Below are positions 34,791 to 43,673 of a DNA stretch of 57,118 bases, in pieces. Where the stretch lies: positions 1 through 57,118 of the forward strand of contig JAMCQI010000088.1 in assembly GCA_023381515.1 (NCBI GenBank). Direction: 5' to 3'. A model generated the notes under the pieces. It had not been told where the DNA came from. It worked only from the letters and a program-made list of their open reading frames with translations, and ran no database searches. A program made the translations under genes and the position numbers. This DNA is from Chloroflexota bacterium. GTDB taxonomy: Bacteria; Chloroflexota; Anaerolineae; UBA4142. Within the stretch, counting starts at the first letter, position 1. Every line of letters starts with the position of its first letter.

Positions 34791-36749
34791 ATGGAGGTGA
34801 AGACGGTTGGTGTTGTCGGTTGTGGGCTGATGGGGGCCGGCATTGCGCAGACGGCGGCTGAGGCCGGATACGCGACGATGGTTCGTGAGCCGACGCAAGA
34901 ATTGCTGGACAAGGGTCTCGAACGTATTCGGAGTTTTCTGGCCAAGGGGGTCGAAAGAGGCAAGCTCACTTCTGCACGGCGCGACGAGGTTTGGTCCCGC
35001 GTCAAGGGCACGACCGACATGGCCGACTTGGCGGACTGTGATTTGGTGATCGAGGCGATCATCGAAGTGCACGATGCCAAAGTCGCGCTGTTTGCGGAAC
35101 TGGACAAGGTCTGCAAGGCGGGCGCCATCCTGGCGACGAACACCTCGTCGTTCAAAGTAGCTGACATGGCGGCGGCAACACGGCGGCCTGGACAGGTGGC
35201 CGGGCTGCACTATTTCTTCCCGTCCGCCGTGAACAAGCTTCTGGAAGTCATCCGCACAGCAGAGACCTCGCCGGAAGCGGTGGACGCGCTCATGAACTAT
35301 GCACGCCTGACAGGCAAGTTGCCCATCCTTGTGCGCGATGCCCCCGGCTTTGCCGTCAACCGATTCTTTGTTCCATGGCTGAACGAAAGCGTGCGACTAC
35401 TTGACGAGGGTGTGGCGAATATTCCTACCATCGACGCCGCGGGATGCGAGGCGCTGGGAATCGGCATGGGGCCGTTCGCGCTTATGAACGCGACGGGCAT
35501 CCCGATCGCTTTTCACAGTGCCTCTTCCCTCGGCGCGGCACTGGGCGAGTTTTACGCGCCGGCGGCAGGCTTGCGCCGGCAGTTCGAGTCCGGCAAGATG
35601 TGGGAGATTGCGGGCGACGTGGATCCTTCGCGCAAGCAGGCGGTGGCCGATCGTATGTTGGGGGTGCTGTTCGGCATTGCCACCCGCCTTGTGGAAGAAG
35701 GGGTGGCGTCGGTTGAAGACACGGACCGGGGGGCGACCGTCGGCTTGCGCTGGGCAAAAGGACCGTTCGCCTTGATGAATGACTTATCGGTCAAGCGCGG
35801 GCTGGAGTTGGTCGAGAGAATGGAGGCTCTTTGCCCCGGGTTCACCCCTGAACTGCTGCGATCCCAGGCGGCGCGCGGCAAACCCTGGGCACTGCGTGAT
35901 GTACGCCTCTCTATCGATGGGCCGCTTGCTTTGATCACGATGAGCCGGCCGGAGGCGCTCAATGCGCTCAACAGCAAAGTGCTCCACGAGATGAAAGATG
36001 CGCTGGGCACCTTGCGGAAGAACCGCGACGTGCGCGCGGTTATCCTCACCGGCGAGGGAGCCGCTTTTATCGCGGGGGCAGATATCAAGGAAATGCAGGC
36101 GCTCGCCGAAAAGCCAGCCGCGATCAGGGCGTTCACGGATTTTGGTCAGAGTGTGCTTTCGGATATTGAAACCCTGCCGCAGCCGGTCATCGCGGCCATC
36201 AACGGTTTTGCATTGGGCGGCGGGCTGGAATTGGCGTTGGCGTGCGATATCCGTCTCGCTTCCACGGACGCACGAATGGGTTTTCCCGAGGTGGGGCTTG
36301 GCATCTTTCCAGGTTTTGGCGGGACGCAACGGAGTGCGCGGTTGGCTGGACGCGGGATTGCCTCCGAGCTTGTCTTCACGGGCGATCCGATCACTGCCGA
36401 GGCGGCTGCCCGCGCGGGACTCGTCAACCGGGTTGTGCCGCCGGCGCAGTTGATGGTGGAGGCGCGCAAGCTGGCGGGCCGCATCGTGTCACGCGCGCCG
36501 GTCGCGGTGGCCAAAGCCAAGGCGGCGATTCATGCCTCTCAGCAGCTGCCTCTCGATAAGGGGCTTGAATATGAGGTGGACCGCGTTTCTGAAGCATTTG
36601 CGACCTCCGACCGGGTCGAGGGAATGCAGGCGTTCATCGAAAAGCGCAAGCCCGTGTTCACGGGGGAAACGGTCTTCGCCAAAGTCAAAAAACCAGCCAA
36701 GCCTAAAAAGCGGTCGGGCCGAGCCGCCAAAGGCAAAAAGAGAGGATAA
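34791..36749 (+). CDS. Bifunctional 3-hydroxyacyl-CoA dehydrogenase/enoyl-CoA hydratase (dehydrogenase domain first)
   Basis: The 652-aa fusion has residues ~1-185 as the NAD domain (GVVGCGLMGAGIAQ, NTSSFKV) and ~185-375 as the 3HCDH C-terminal domains. Residues ~385-640 form a crotonase (LITMSRPEALNALN, FIAGADIKEM, GFALGGGLELALACDI, GFPEVGLGIFPGFGGTQR), with both crotonase glutamates present. The dehydrogenase-first order is opposite to FadB/FadJ and resembles the archaeal fused enzyme. The C-terminal 25 residues are very Lys-rich (KPAKPKKRSGRAAKGKKRG). Likely jobs are beta-oxidation of the ring-cleavage products or of an unsaturated acyl-CoA such as cinnamoyl-CoA. It begins 14 bp after paaK. 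Confidence 0.9.
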   Translation: MEVKTVGVVGCGLMGAGIAQTAAEAGYATMVREPTQELLDKGLERIRSFLAKGVERGKLTSARRDEVWSRVKGTTDMADLADCDLVIEAIIEVHDAKVALFAELDKVCKAGAILATNTSSFKVADMAAATRRPGQVAGLHYFFPSAVNKLLEVIRTAETSPEAVDALMNYARLTGKLPILVRDAPGFAVNRFFVPWLNESVRLLDEGVANIPTIDAAGCEALGIGMGPFALMNATGIPIAFHSASSLGAALGEFYAPAAGLRRQFESGKMWEIAGDVDPSRKQAVADRMLGVLFGIATRLVEEGVASVEDTDRGATVGLRWAKGPFALMNDLSVKRGLELVERMEALCPGFTPELLRSQAARGKPWALRDVRLSIDGPLALITMSRPEALNALNSKVLHEMKDALGTLRKNRDVRAVILTGEGAAFIAGADIKEMQALAEKPAAIRAFTDFGQSVLSDIETLPQPVIAAINGFALGGGLELALACDIRLASTDARMGFPEVGLGIFPGFGGTQRSARLAGRGIASELVFTGDPITAEAAARAGLVNRVVPPAQLMVEARKLAGRIVSRAPVAVAKAKAAIHASQQLPLDKGLEYEVDRVSEAFATSDRVEGMQAFIEKRKPVFTGETVFAKVKKPAKPKKRSGRAAKGKKRG

Positions 36750-36790
36750 CCGAGAAAGCCAGAGTCGATGGAGACTCGGGAGGATATGCG

Positions 36791-38053
36791 ATGCCTGAGG
36801 AAAAGAAAGCCGTTCGAAAGAAGCTAAAAGCCAACGAGGACATGAAAAAGTTCATGGCGGATTACTACTATGAACTGGATCGTTGCGCCAAGACAGGCGA
36901 GAAAAAGGTGGCGTGGTGCACAAGCGTCGGGCCCGCTGAGATCCTGCGTGCAATGGGGTTTGTCGTCTATTTCCCGGAGACCCACTCGGCGATGCTCGGC
37001 TCGACGCGCATGGCGACGGACATGATCCCGAACGCAAACGCCATCGGCTACTCACCGGAAATCTGCTCTTACTTGACGGCCGATATCGGGGCTTTTCTGC
37101 AAGGGATCACTCCCCTGGCCAAAGCCTACGAGGGTATTACGACTATACCCAAGCCTGACGTGTTGGCGTTCAATACAAATCAATGTCGGGATGTGCAGGA
37201 TTGGTTTCAATGGTACGGCAGAAAATTCAATGTCCCGGTGGTGGGAATCCGTTCATATCGGGGCGTGGGAGAAGTAACCGAGAGCCACGTTTTGTCTATC
37301 GCCAAACAGATGGAGGAGATGATCCCGCCCCTTGAGGAGATCACGGGCAAGCGGTTTGACATCGGCGAACTCAAGCGGGTCGTGGCGCTCTCCCGAGAAT
37401 GCTCTGATCTCTGGAAAAAGGTCTTGGACACGGCGGCGGCTATACCGTCTCCTTTGACGTTCTTTGATGGCACCACGCTCATGGGGCCGGCAGTGGTGGG
37501 ACGAGGAACAGAACAGGCGAATGATTTTTACAAGATCTTGCTCGCCGAGTTGGAAGAGAGGGCTCGCGATCATGACGGTGCGGTCGAAGGGGAACGATAT
37601 CGCATCTATTGGGAAGGCATGCCGATCTGGGGCCGCCTGAGGGCGCACTCTGAACTGTTCGGCGGCCTAAAGGCTAGCGTGCTCGCGTCAACCTACTGTA
37701 ACAGTTGGATCTTTAGCGCTTTTGATCCGGCAGACCCATTCAACAGCATGGCGCGAGCTTATACCGAGCTGTTTATCGTGCGCTCCGACGGAGCCAAAGA
37801 GCAGTATATCAAGAGGATGCTTGATTTCTTCAAGGTGGACGGCATTGTCTACCACAACGCCCGCACTTGCCCGAATAACTCGAACAGTCGCTATGGCATG
37901 CCGCAGCGTCTCGAGAGCGAGACGGGCGTACCGGCGCTCGTGATCGACGGCGACCTGAACGACCTGCGGTGCCTTTCGGACGAGCAGACGAATACGAATG
38001 TCGAGGCGTTCATCGAGCGGCTGGCGGGCAGCAAGCAGCCTGCTTTTGCCTAG
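36791..38053 (+). CDS. Orphan 2-hydroxyacyl-CoA dehydratase/benzoyl-CoA reductase-family subunit
   Basis: The 420-aa member of the HgdB/BcrB superfamily has VAWCTSVGPAEILRAMGF (Cys43), SPEICSYLTADIGAF (Cys92), FNTNQCRDV (Cys132) and IVYHNARTCPNNS (Cys360). Cys92, Cys132 and Cys360 are the likely iron-sulfur ligands. Dehydratases and benzoyl-CoA reductases of this family normally have two different catalytic subunits, but no partner gene adjoins it; an activase is encoded 4.7 kb downstream at 42798. It could dehydrate a 2-hydroxyacyl-CoA as a homodimer, or be a double-cubane-cluster-type protein, a class known to pair one subunit with one activase. It could also borrow a bzdN/bzdO-type partner. 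Substrate unknown. Confidence 0.8.
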   Translation: MPEEKKAVRKKLKANEDMKKFMADYYYELDRCAKTGEKKVAWCTSVGPAEILRAMGFVVYFPETHSAMLGSTRMATDMIPNANAIGYSPEICSYLTADIGAFLQGITPLAKAYEGITTIPKPDVLAFNTNQCRDVQDWFQWYGRKFNVPVVGIRSYRGVGEVTESHVLSIAKQMEEMIPPLEEITGKRFDIGELKRVVALSRECSDLWKKVLDTAAAIPSPLTFFDGTTLMGPAVVGRGTEQANDFYKILLAELEERARDHDGAVEGERYRIYWEGMPIWGRLRAHSELFGGLKASVLASTYCNSWIFSAFDPADPFNSMARAYTELFIVRSDGAKEQYIKRMLDFFKVDGIVYHNARTCPNNSNSRYGMPQRLESETGVPALVIDGDLNDLRCLSDEQTNTNVEAFIERLAGSKQPAFA

Positions 38054-38087
38054 CTCTCTGCACTGACCTTTGAAGAGGAGCGATGAG

Positions 38088-40172
38088 ATGCTAGACTCGC
38101 TATTCAGACCCAAGGCGGTCGCGGTCATTGGCGCCTCGACCAAAGAGCTTACGATTGGCAACCGAATCATCAGGAACCTGACCGAATTCGATTTCAAGGG
38201 GGCCATCTACCCGATCAACCCCAAGGGCGAAGAGGTCCGGGGCCTCAAGACCTACCGCTCGATCCTGGATGTTCCAACGGACGTGGATGTCGTCCATATG
38301 GTGATCCCTGCCAAACTTGTGCCTCAGGCGATCGAGGACTGTGGGAAGAAAGCGGTCAAATTTGTTATCCTGAACGGCGGCGGATTTGCGGAGGTCGGTC
38401 CGGAAGGCGCTGCCATCGAACAGGCGTGCATCTTGTCGGCGAAGAGGAATGGCATTCGGATCATGGGCCCGAATTGCCAGGGTATCATTAATACGGACCC
38501 CGAGGTGCGCGCCTACTGCAATTTTACTTTTACGCGGCCAGACATTGGATTTATCTCCATTGTCGCTCTGAGCGGCGGCGTTGCCGAGCTCATCCACCAG
38601 GCTTTTTCTGAAATGGGAGTCGGGACGCGGTTGTATGCTTCGAACGGAAACGCATGTGACGTCTCGATCCCGGAAATCCTCGAGTACTATGGCGAGGATG
38701 AGGGGACCCGCGTGATTGTATTGTACGTCGAAGGTCTCCGGGAACCTGACAAGTTTCTCCAAGCGGCAGCCAAGGTCGCGGCCAAAAAGCCCATCCTCGC
38801 GATGAAGGCGGGACGCACCAAGGAAGGAGCAACGGCTGCGGCTTCTCACACCGGCGGCCTGGCGCGAGAGGATATTTCCACAGACCTTATCTTTGAGAAA
38901 ACCGGAATTCTCTCTTTCAGAGATGTGTCGGAGCTGTGCAATGCCGCGGTGGCCTTCTCGTCCCAGCCCATTCCCCACGGCAACCGGGTGGGGATGATTA
39001 CCAACGCTGGCGGGCCTGCCGTGATCTCTACGGATGAACTCGTGGCGGGCGGCCTGAAACTCGCGCACCTCTCCGACCGCACGGTCGAATATCTCAAGGG
39101 TAAGATGTATCCCGAAGTCGGGCTGCACAATCCGCTCGACGTGCTCGCGACAGCCGGCCCGGATCACTTCCGGGCAGCACTGGATGCCATGGTGGGCGAG
39201 GACCAGGTGGACAACGTATATGTGAACATGGTCACGCCCTTTTTTGTGGATACGGACGGCATTGCGCGACAGGTTGTGCAAGTCAACAAGCAGCGCATAA
39301 AGCCACTGATCGTCAACCTGATTACCGATAGACGCCAACGTGGTGAGACGGTCCGGATTCTCCGGGATGGAGGGGTTGCGTTCTACAGCATGCCGGGGAC
39401 GGCCGCGCGAGCGATGGCGGCGCTGAATCGCTATAACGCGATTCGCTCTCGTCCGGCCGGCCAGGTCCGCACGTTCGACGACATGGACCGAGCCAGAGCA
39501 GAGGCAATCATCCATCAGGCCCAAGGGGCCGGACGAAAAATGTTGTCGGCCGCGGAGGCGTACGGTGTTCTGCAGGCCTATGGCATCTCGGTGGCCGATT
39601 GGCGAATCGCTCAAGACGCCGCCGAAGCGGAAAAGGCGGCCGCCGAGATAGGGTTCCCAGTCGTCGTCAAGGCCGATGCCGAGTCCATCGTGCACAAGAG
39701 CGACATGGGCGGCGTCGCGGTGAATCTGAAAGAGGCGGGCGCCGTCCGCGGCGCCGTGCAAGAGATGAGTCAAAAGCTGCAGGCCGAGGATATGCGGTTC
39801 TTTGTCCAAAAGTACTTGCCAGGCGGACGAGAGGTGATCGTCGGGGCGAAAGCGGAAGAGGGATTGGGCCATCTCATCCTGTTTGGGATGGGAGGCATCT
39901 ATGTCGAAATCCTGAAGGATGTGGCTTTTAAGCTGGCGCCGGTGACGAATATCGAAGCGCAGGAAATGCTCTCCTCGATCAAGATGGCCCCGCTGCTCAA
40001 AGGAGTGAGGGGAGAAAAGGGAGTGAATGAAAAAGCGCTGGTCGAGACCCTCCAGCGGGTCTCGCAATTAGTGACCGAATTTCCAATGATCGACGAGATG
40101 GACCTGAACCCGATCATCGCTTTTGAGGATAGGTCATTCGTCGTGGACGCACGAATCTCGGTCAAGCGCTAG
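38088..40172 (+). CDS. Acyl-CoA synthetase (ADP-forming), fused alpha-beta
   Basis: The 694-aa NDP-forming synthetase has a CoA-binding Rossmann domain (~1-130, AVAVIGAS...GPNCQGI) and two ligase domains (~150-450). The second contains AAASHTGGLA with His254, the presumed phosphohistidine. A C-terminal ATP-grasp domain follows (~480-694, PVVVKADAESIVHKSDMGGV...VGAKAEEGLGHLILFGMGG). Run from acyl-CoA to acid it makes ATP, the energy-conserving step of archaeal amino acid fermentation. With IOR and the amino acid dehydrogenase nearby, aryl- or acyl-CoA esters are likely substrates. The ATG at 38088 follows GAGGAG by 7 nt; a TTG at 38070 is rejected. Confidence 0.9.
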   Translation: MLDSLFRPKAVAVIGASTKELTIGNRIIRNLTEFDFKGAIYPINPKGEEVRGLKTYRSILDVPTDVDVVHMVIPAKLVPQAIEDCGKKAVKFVILNGGGFAEVGPEGAAIEQACILSAKRNGIRIMGPNCQGIINTDPEVRAYCNFTFTRPDIGFISIVALSGGVAELIHQAFSEMGVGTRLYASNGNACDVSIPEILEYYGEDEGTRVIVLYVEGLREPDKFLQAAAKVAAKKPILAMKAGRTKEGATAAASHTGGLAREDISTDLIFEKTGILSFRDVSELCNAAVAFSSQPIPHGNRVGMITNAGGPAVISTDELVAGGLKLAHLSDRTVEYLKGKMYPEVGLHNPLDVLATAGPDHFRAALDAMVGEDQVDNVYVNMVTPFFVDTDGIARQVVQVNKQRIKPLIVNLITDRRQRGETVRILRDGGVAFYSMPGTAARAMAALNRYNAIRSRPAGQVRTFDDMDRARAEAIIHQAQGAGRKMLSAAEAYGVLQAYGISVADWRIAQDAAEAEKAAAEIGFPVVVKADAESIVHKSDMGGVAVNLKEAGAVRGAVQEMSQKLQAEDMRFFVQKYLPGGREVIVGAKAEEGLGHLILFGMGGIYVEILKDVAFKLAPVTNIEAQEMLSSIKMAPLLKGVRGEKGVNEKALVETLQRVSQLVTEFPMIDEMDLNPIIAFEDRSFVVDARISVKR

Positions 40173-40229
40173 TCGTTTAGTCGAACAGTGCTCTCTCGGA
40201 TGTCGAGTGACCACTGTGGGGGACCGGAC

Positions 40230-41804
40230 ATGGCTGGCTGGTTAAATCTGGGCCAAATTCTAAAGGTTAACGCAAAAAAGTTCCCGAACACCGTCGCGCT
40301 CAAGGACAGTGCGCGGGCTTTTACCTACCCGGAGACGAATCAGAGGGTGAACCGGCTCGCGCACAGTCTGCTGGCTCTCGGTCTCGAAAAGGGCGACAAG
40401 GTCGCCGTATTTCTGGAAAACTGTGTCGAGATTGTAGAGGTGTACCTGGCGACGGCAAAGACGGGACTGGTCATCGTTCCCATCAACTTTCGCCTGATCG
40501 GGCCCGATGTCGAGTACATCGTGAACGACTCGGACGCAAAGGCAATGGTCGTCCACGACGAGTTCACGGGGACCGTGGACGCTATCAGGCCGAACCTGAA
40601 GAACATCGCCCCCGACCGCTATATCGTCGTGGGCCAAAAGCGACAGGGATACAAAGAGTTTGAGGAATTCATCACCGCGTCGCCCGACTGTGAGCCAGAG
40701 GCCGTGGTGGAGCCGCAAGACACCTGGATCCTGATCTACACCTCAGGCACGACGGGCAAGCCGAAGGGCGTCGTGCGCTCGCACGAATCGCATATCGCCT
40801 TTTACCTCATCAATGCCGTCGATTTTGGCTTTAACGAGCATGATGTCTGTTTGAACATCATGCCTTTATGCCATATCAATTCCACTTACTTTACCTTCAC
40901 CTTCACCTACCTCGGCGGATCGGTCTATATTCATCCCGCCCGTTCCTTTCGAGCGGAAGAAATCCTCTCCATCATCGAGAAGGAAAAAATCTCGTTCATT
41001 TCACTTATTCCGACCCATTACAGTCTCCTGCTGAATGCGCCGGAAGAGGCGAGAAAGTTTAAAGTCCACTCCATCCGGAAACTGCTTTGTTCCTCGGCTC
41101 CCGTACACAAGGCGATGAAACTCGCCATCCTCGAGTTTTTCCCCGGCGTCGAGCTTTACGAAGCATATGGGTCGACGGAAGCTGGAATTGTCACGGTGCT
41201 CAAGCCAGAGTACCAGATGAAAAAGCTGGGCTCGATCGGATTCGAGTCATTGGGCACCGAGTTCATCAAGATCCTGGGCGAAGACGGGAAGGAAGTGGGT
41301 GTCGGCGAGATTGGCGAGATCTATTCGCGGGGGCCGATGCTCTTTGACGGATATTACAAACTTCCGAACAAGACGGCGAGTTCTTTCAGAGACGGCTGGT
41401 TTAGTGCGCGCGATATGGGTAAACGCGACCAGGAGGGTTTCTACTACATCGTCGACCGCAAAGACAATATGATCATCACGGGCGGCGAGCACGTCTATCC
41501 GAGCGAAGTCGAGGAAGTCATCTACGGCCATCCGGGCGTAATGGATGTGGCGGTGGTGGGGCTGCCGCATGAAAAATGGGGCGAGGCGGTGACGGCCTTT
41601 GTCATCCCCAAGAACCCGGCTCGCCCACCTCAAGAACAAGAGATTGTCGATTTCTGCCGGGGCAAGATGGCCGGCTACAAGCGTCCTCGATCCGTCAGAA
41701 TCCTCAGACCCGAAGAGATGCCGCGGACGGGGACAGGCAAGATACTTCACCGGATCTTGAGAGAGCGGTATGCACCCGCAAACGGGGCCGCAACCAGAGG
41801 CTGA
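40230..41804 (+). CDS. AMP-forming acyl-CoA ligase (copy 1)
   Basis: The 524-aa ANL-superfamily ligase has YTSGTTGKPKG as ATP motif, YEAYGSTEAG, the hinge VDRKDNMIITGGEHVYPSEVEE and the catalytic C-terminal lysine in PRTGTGKILHR. It resembles fatty-acid/aromatic-acid CoA ligases; the acid is not predictable. It is a candidate for activating benzoate, an aryl-lactate or a dicarboxylate. It is encoded between the ADP-forming synthetase and the ketopantoate-reductase-like gene. The ATG at 40230 is preceded by GGGGGA at 7 nt. Confidence 0.88.
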   Translation: MAGWLNLGQILKVNAKKFPNTVALKDSARAFTYPETNQRVNRLAHSLLALGLEKGDKVAVFLENCVEIVEVYLATAKTGLVIVPINFRLIGPDVEYIVNDSDAKAMVVHDEFTGTVDAIRPNLKNIAPDRYIVVGQKRQGYKEFEEFITASPDCEPEAVVEPQDTWILIYTSGTTGKPKGVVRSHESHIAFYLINAVDFGFNEHDVCLNIMPLCHINSTYFTFTFTYLGGSVYIHPARSFRAEEILSIIEKEKISFISLIPTHYSLLLNAPEEARKFKVHSIRKLLCSSAPVHKAMKLAILEFFPGVELYEAYGSTEAGIVTVLKPEYQMKKLGSIGFESLGTEFIKILGEDGKEVGVGEIGEIYSRGPMLFDGYYKLPNKTASSFRDGWFSARDMGKRDQEGFYYIVDRKDNMIITGGEHVYPSEVEEVIYGHPGVMDVAVVGLPHEKWGEAVTAFVIPKNPARPPQEQEIVDFCRGKMAGYKRPRSVRILRPEEMPRTGTGKILHRILRERYAPANGAATRG

Positions 41805-41836
41805 ACAGGGGTATTGAAGCAAGGGGGGAGTGGCTT

Positions 41837-42790
41837 ATGGCCAGCAAAACGAAAATTGCCATTATCGGAGCAGGGCCGATCGGCGGAATCATGGGCGCCC
41901 ATCTAACTCGCGCCGGCAACAGTGTCGTATTGTGTGATGTCCTGAAGAGCCATATCGACGCGATCCGTGACAAGGGACTGACGATCACGGGCGTTTCAGA
42001 AATGAACGTGCGTTGCGAGCACCTGGCATACAGCATTTCCGAACTGAGCCAGTACCCCGACGTCGACACGATCGTCGTCTCGACCAAAGCATCGATCATG
42101 CCGCGGCTCATTCCCGATCTCAAGCGGGTGGCGGGGCCGGAGACCAAGTTCATCTGTGCTCAGAATGGTCTCGGAAACGAAGAGTTTTTGGCCGGAGTGT
42201 TTGGTAACGAGAATGTCTTGCGGATGGTCATCAACTATGCCGGCGGCCAGACGGGCGATGGACAGCTCTGGATGTCATTCTTTAACCCGCCGAACTATAT
42301 CGGCGCCCTCGCACCCCAGGGCGAGGCGGCGGCATCTCAGATGGCCGAAACGTTATCCGCCGCGGGCCTGACGACCCAGCGTACCAAGGATATTCAAAAG
42401 TATGTGTGGGAAAAGGTGATCCTGAACATTGCGCTCAATCCCGTGTGCGCATTGACTCAAAAGCCGATGAAGGACATGATCGACTGCCCGGATACGCGCG
42501 TGCTCGCGGAAGAGCTGATGCGAGAAGGAATCGAGGTGGCGCGCGCGAGCGGAGTGACCTTTGACGAAGGGTTCTTTGATTTCTGCGTGGACTATCTGAA
42601 GAAGGCGGGCTATCACCGGACCTCCATGCAGCAGGACGTTCTGCGCAAAGTGCCGACCGAGATTGACTGGCTGTGTGGCAGAATCGCCGAGCGCGGGCGC
42701 GCTCTCGGCGTCAAGACTCCGTACAACTATGCGGTCACGGCGCTCATCAAAGGAGTCGAGATGAAATCGGGAGCGCCGGAGCAGCATTAG
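41837..42790 (+). CDS. Ketopantoate reductase-like (PanE/ApbA family) 2-oxoacid reductase
   Basis: The 317-aa protein has the NADP-binding IIGAGPIGGIMGAHL (9-23), then STKAS and AQNGLGNEEFL, and the C-terminal helical domain with KVILNIALNPVCALT, typical of the PanE/ApbA family. Members reduce 2-oxopantoate, and some reduce other 2-oxoacids to D-2-hydroxyacids. No other pantothenate genes are present. It lies next to CoA ligases and a dehydratase activase, so reduction of a 2-oxoacid (for example an arylpyruvate) to a 2-hydroxyacid is a reasonable inference. An SD (GGGGGGAG) lies 6 nt upstream. Confidence 0.8.
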   Translation: MASKTKIAIIGAGPIGGIMGAHLTRAGNSVVLCDVLKSHIDAIRDKGLTITGVSEMNVRCEHLAYSISELSQYPDVDTIVVSTKASIMPRLIPDLKRVAGPETKFICAQNGLGNEEFLAGVFGNENVLRMVINYAGGQTGDGQLWMSFFNPPNYIGALAPQGEAAASQMAETLSAAGLTTQRTKDIQKYVWEKVILNIALNPVCALTQKPMKDMIDCPDTRVLAEELMREGIEVARASGVTFDEGFFDFCVDYLKKAGYHRTSMQQDVLRKVPTEIDWLCGRIAERGRALGVKTPYNYAVTALIKGVEMKSGAPEQH

Positions 42791-42797
42791 GAGAATA

Positions 42798-43625
42798 ATG
42801 ATCGGGGATAGATTCTTTGCTGGGATTGACGTGGGGACGACGACGACGAAAGCCGTCATCGTCGACACCAAGAAAGAAATCGTCGGATCGTTCGTGCGGC
42901 GTTCCGGAGCAGACCTTACTTTCGCGGCGACCAAAGCGTACGAGCAAGCGCTGCTGCAAGCCGGTGTGCCCCGCGATGCCGTCGAGGCGATTGTGGCGAC
43001 GGGCTATGGGCGCAAGAGCGTTCCGTTCGCAGATGACAGCAAGACCGAGATTGCCTCTCATGGGTACGGATGCTCTTTCTATTATCGCGAAGCGATCACC
43101 GTCGTGGACATTGGCGGCCAGGACAGCAAGATCATCAAGTTGGATCCGCAAGGCAAGTGCATTGGATTTAAGATGAATCGCAAGTGCGCGGCCGGAACCG
43201 GCGCCTTTATGGAAGAGATCGCGCACAAGCTGGATATTCCCGTGGGCAACTTGAATGGGCTGGCGCAGCAAGCAGGCACGGCGGCTAAAATCGGAAGTTA
43301 CTGTACGGTTTTCACCGCGACAGAGGTTCTGGACCGAATCAGGGCGGGAGAGAAGACGGGTGAAATCGTCCGGGGCCTGTTCGATTCGGTCACCAAGCGC
43401 ATCATGGAAATGGACACGTTGGTCGGCCGGGTAGTCATGACGGGCGGACTGGTCGCCTACAATGAGACTCTGGCCGAGTTGTTGAGTGCACGCGCCAAGG
43501 TGAAGGTGGAGATCGCGCCCCATCCACAGGAGATGGGGGCCTTTGGAGCCGCGCTGTTCGCGGCCGAAATGCGACGTGGCGCGGAACTGCAGGGCGACCG
43601 GAAAACCCTAGCCGCAGAATCATAG
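42798..43625 (+). CDS. Activase/ATPase of the HgdC/BcrD family
   Basis: The 275-aa ASKHA ATPase has GIDVGTTTTK (9-18), DIGGQDSKII (104-113), Cys130 in RKCAAGTGAF and Cys169 in YCTVFTATEV for the inter-subunit [4Fe-4S] cluster. It is the third such ATPase in the window and the only one in this operon. It is therefore the presumed electron-activating partner of the orphan catalytic subunit at 36791. It starts 7 bp after the PanE-like gene (AGGAGAATA before the ATG), so the reductase and the activase are translated together. The canonical GGQD is intact, unlike in the subunit at 17585. Confidence 0.88.
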   Translation: MIGDRFFAGIDVGTTTTKAVIVDTKKEIVGSFVRRSGADLTFAATKAYEQALLQAGVPRDAVEAIVATGYGRKSVPFADDSKTEIASHGYGCSFYYREAITVVDIGGQDSKIIKLDPQGKCIGFKMNRKCAAGTGAFMEEIAHKLDIPVGNLNGLAQQAGTAAKIGSYCTVFTATEVLDRIRAGEKTGEIVRGLFDSVTKRIMEMDTLVGRVVMTGGLVAYNETLAELLSARAKVKVEIAPHPQEMGAFGAALFAAEMRRGAELQGDRKTLAAES

Positions 43626-43673
43626 GCGGCCGTAAGATTGCCGGTTGCCAGCTCTCTGGAATGGGAGGCCAGA

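Noticed and set aside
38100..40067. Long minus-strand open frame (655 codons) opposite the ADP-forming synthetase
   Set aside because: It mirrors the codon pattern of the plus-strand gene, shows no recognisable domain, and has no SD or promoter. Such antisense frames arise from GC-rich codon use. The same applies to frames opposite 31188-32843, 43788-45170, 47029-48477 and 23453-24706.
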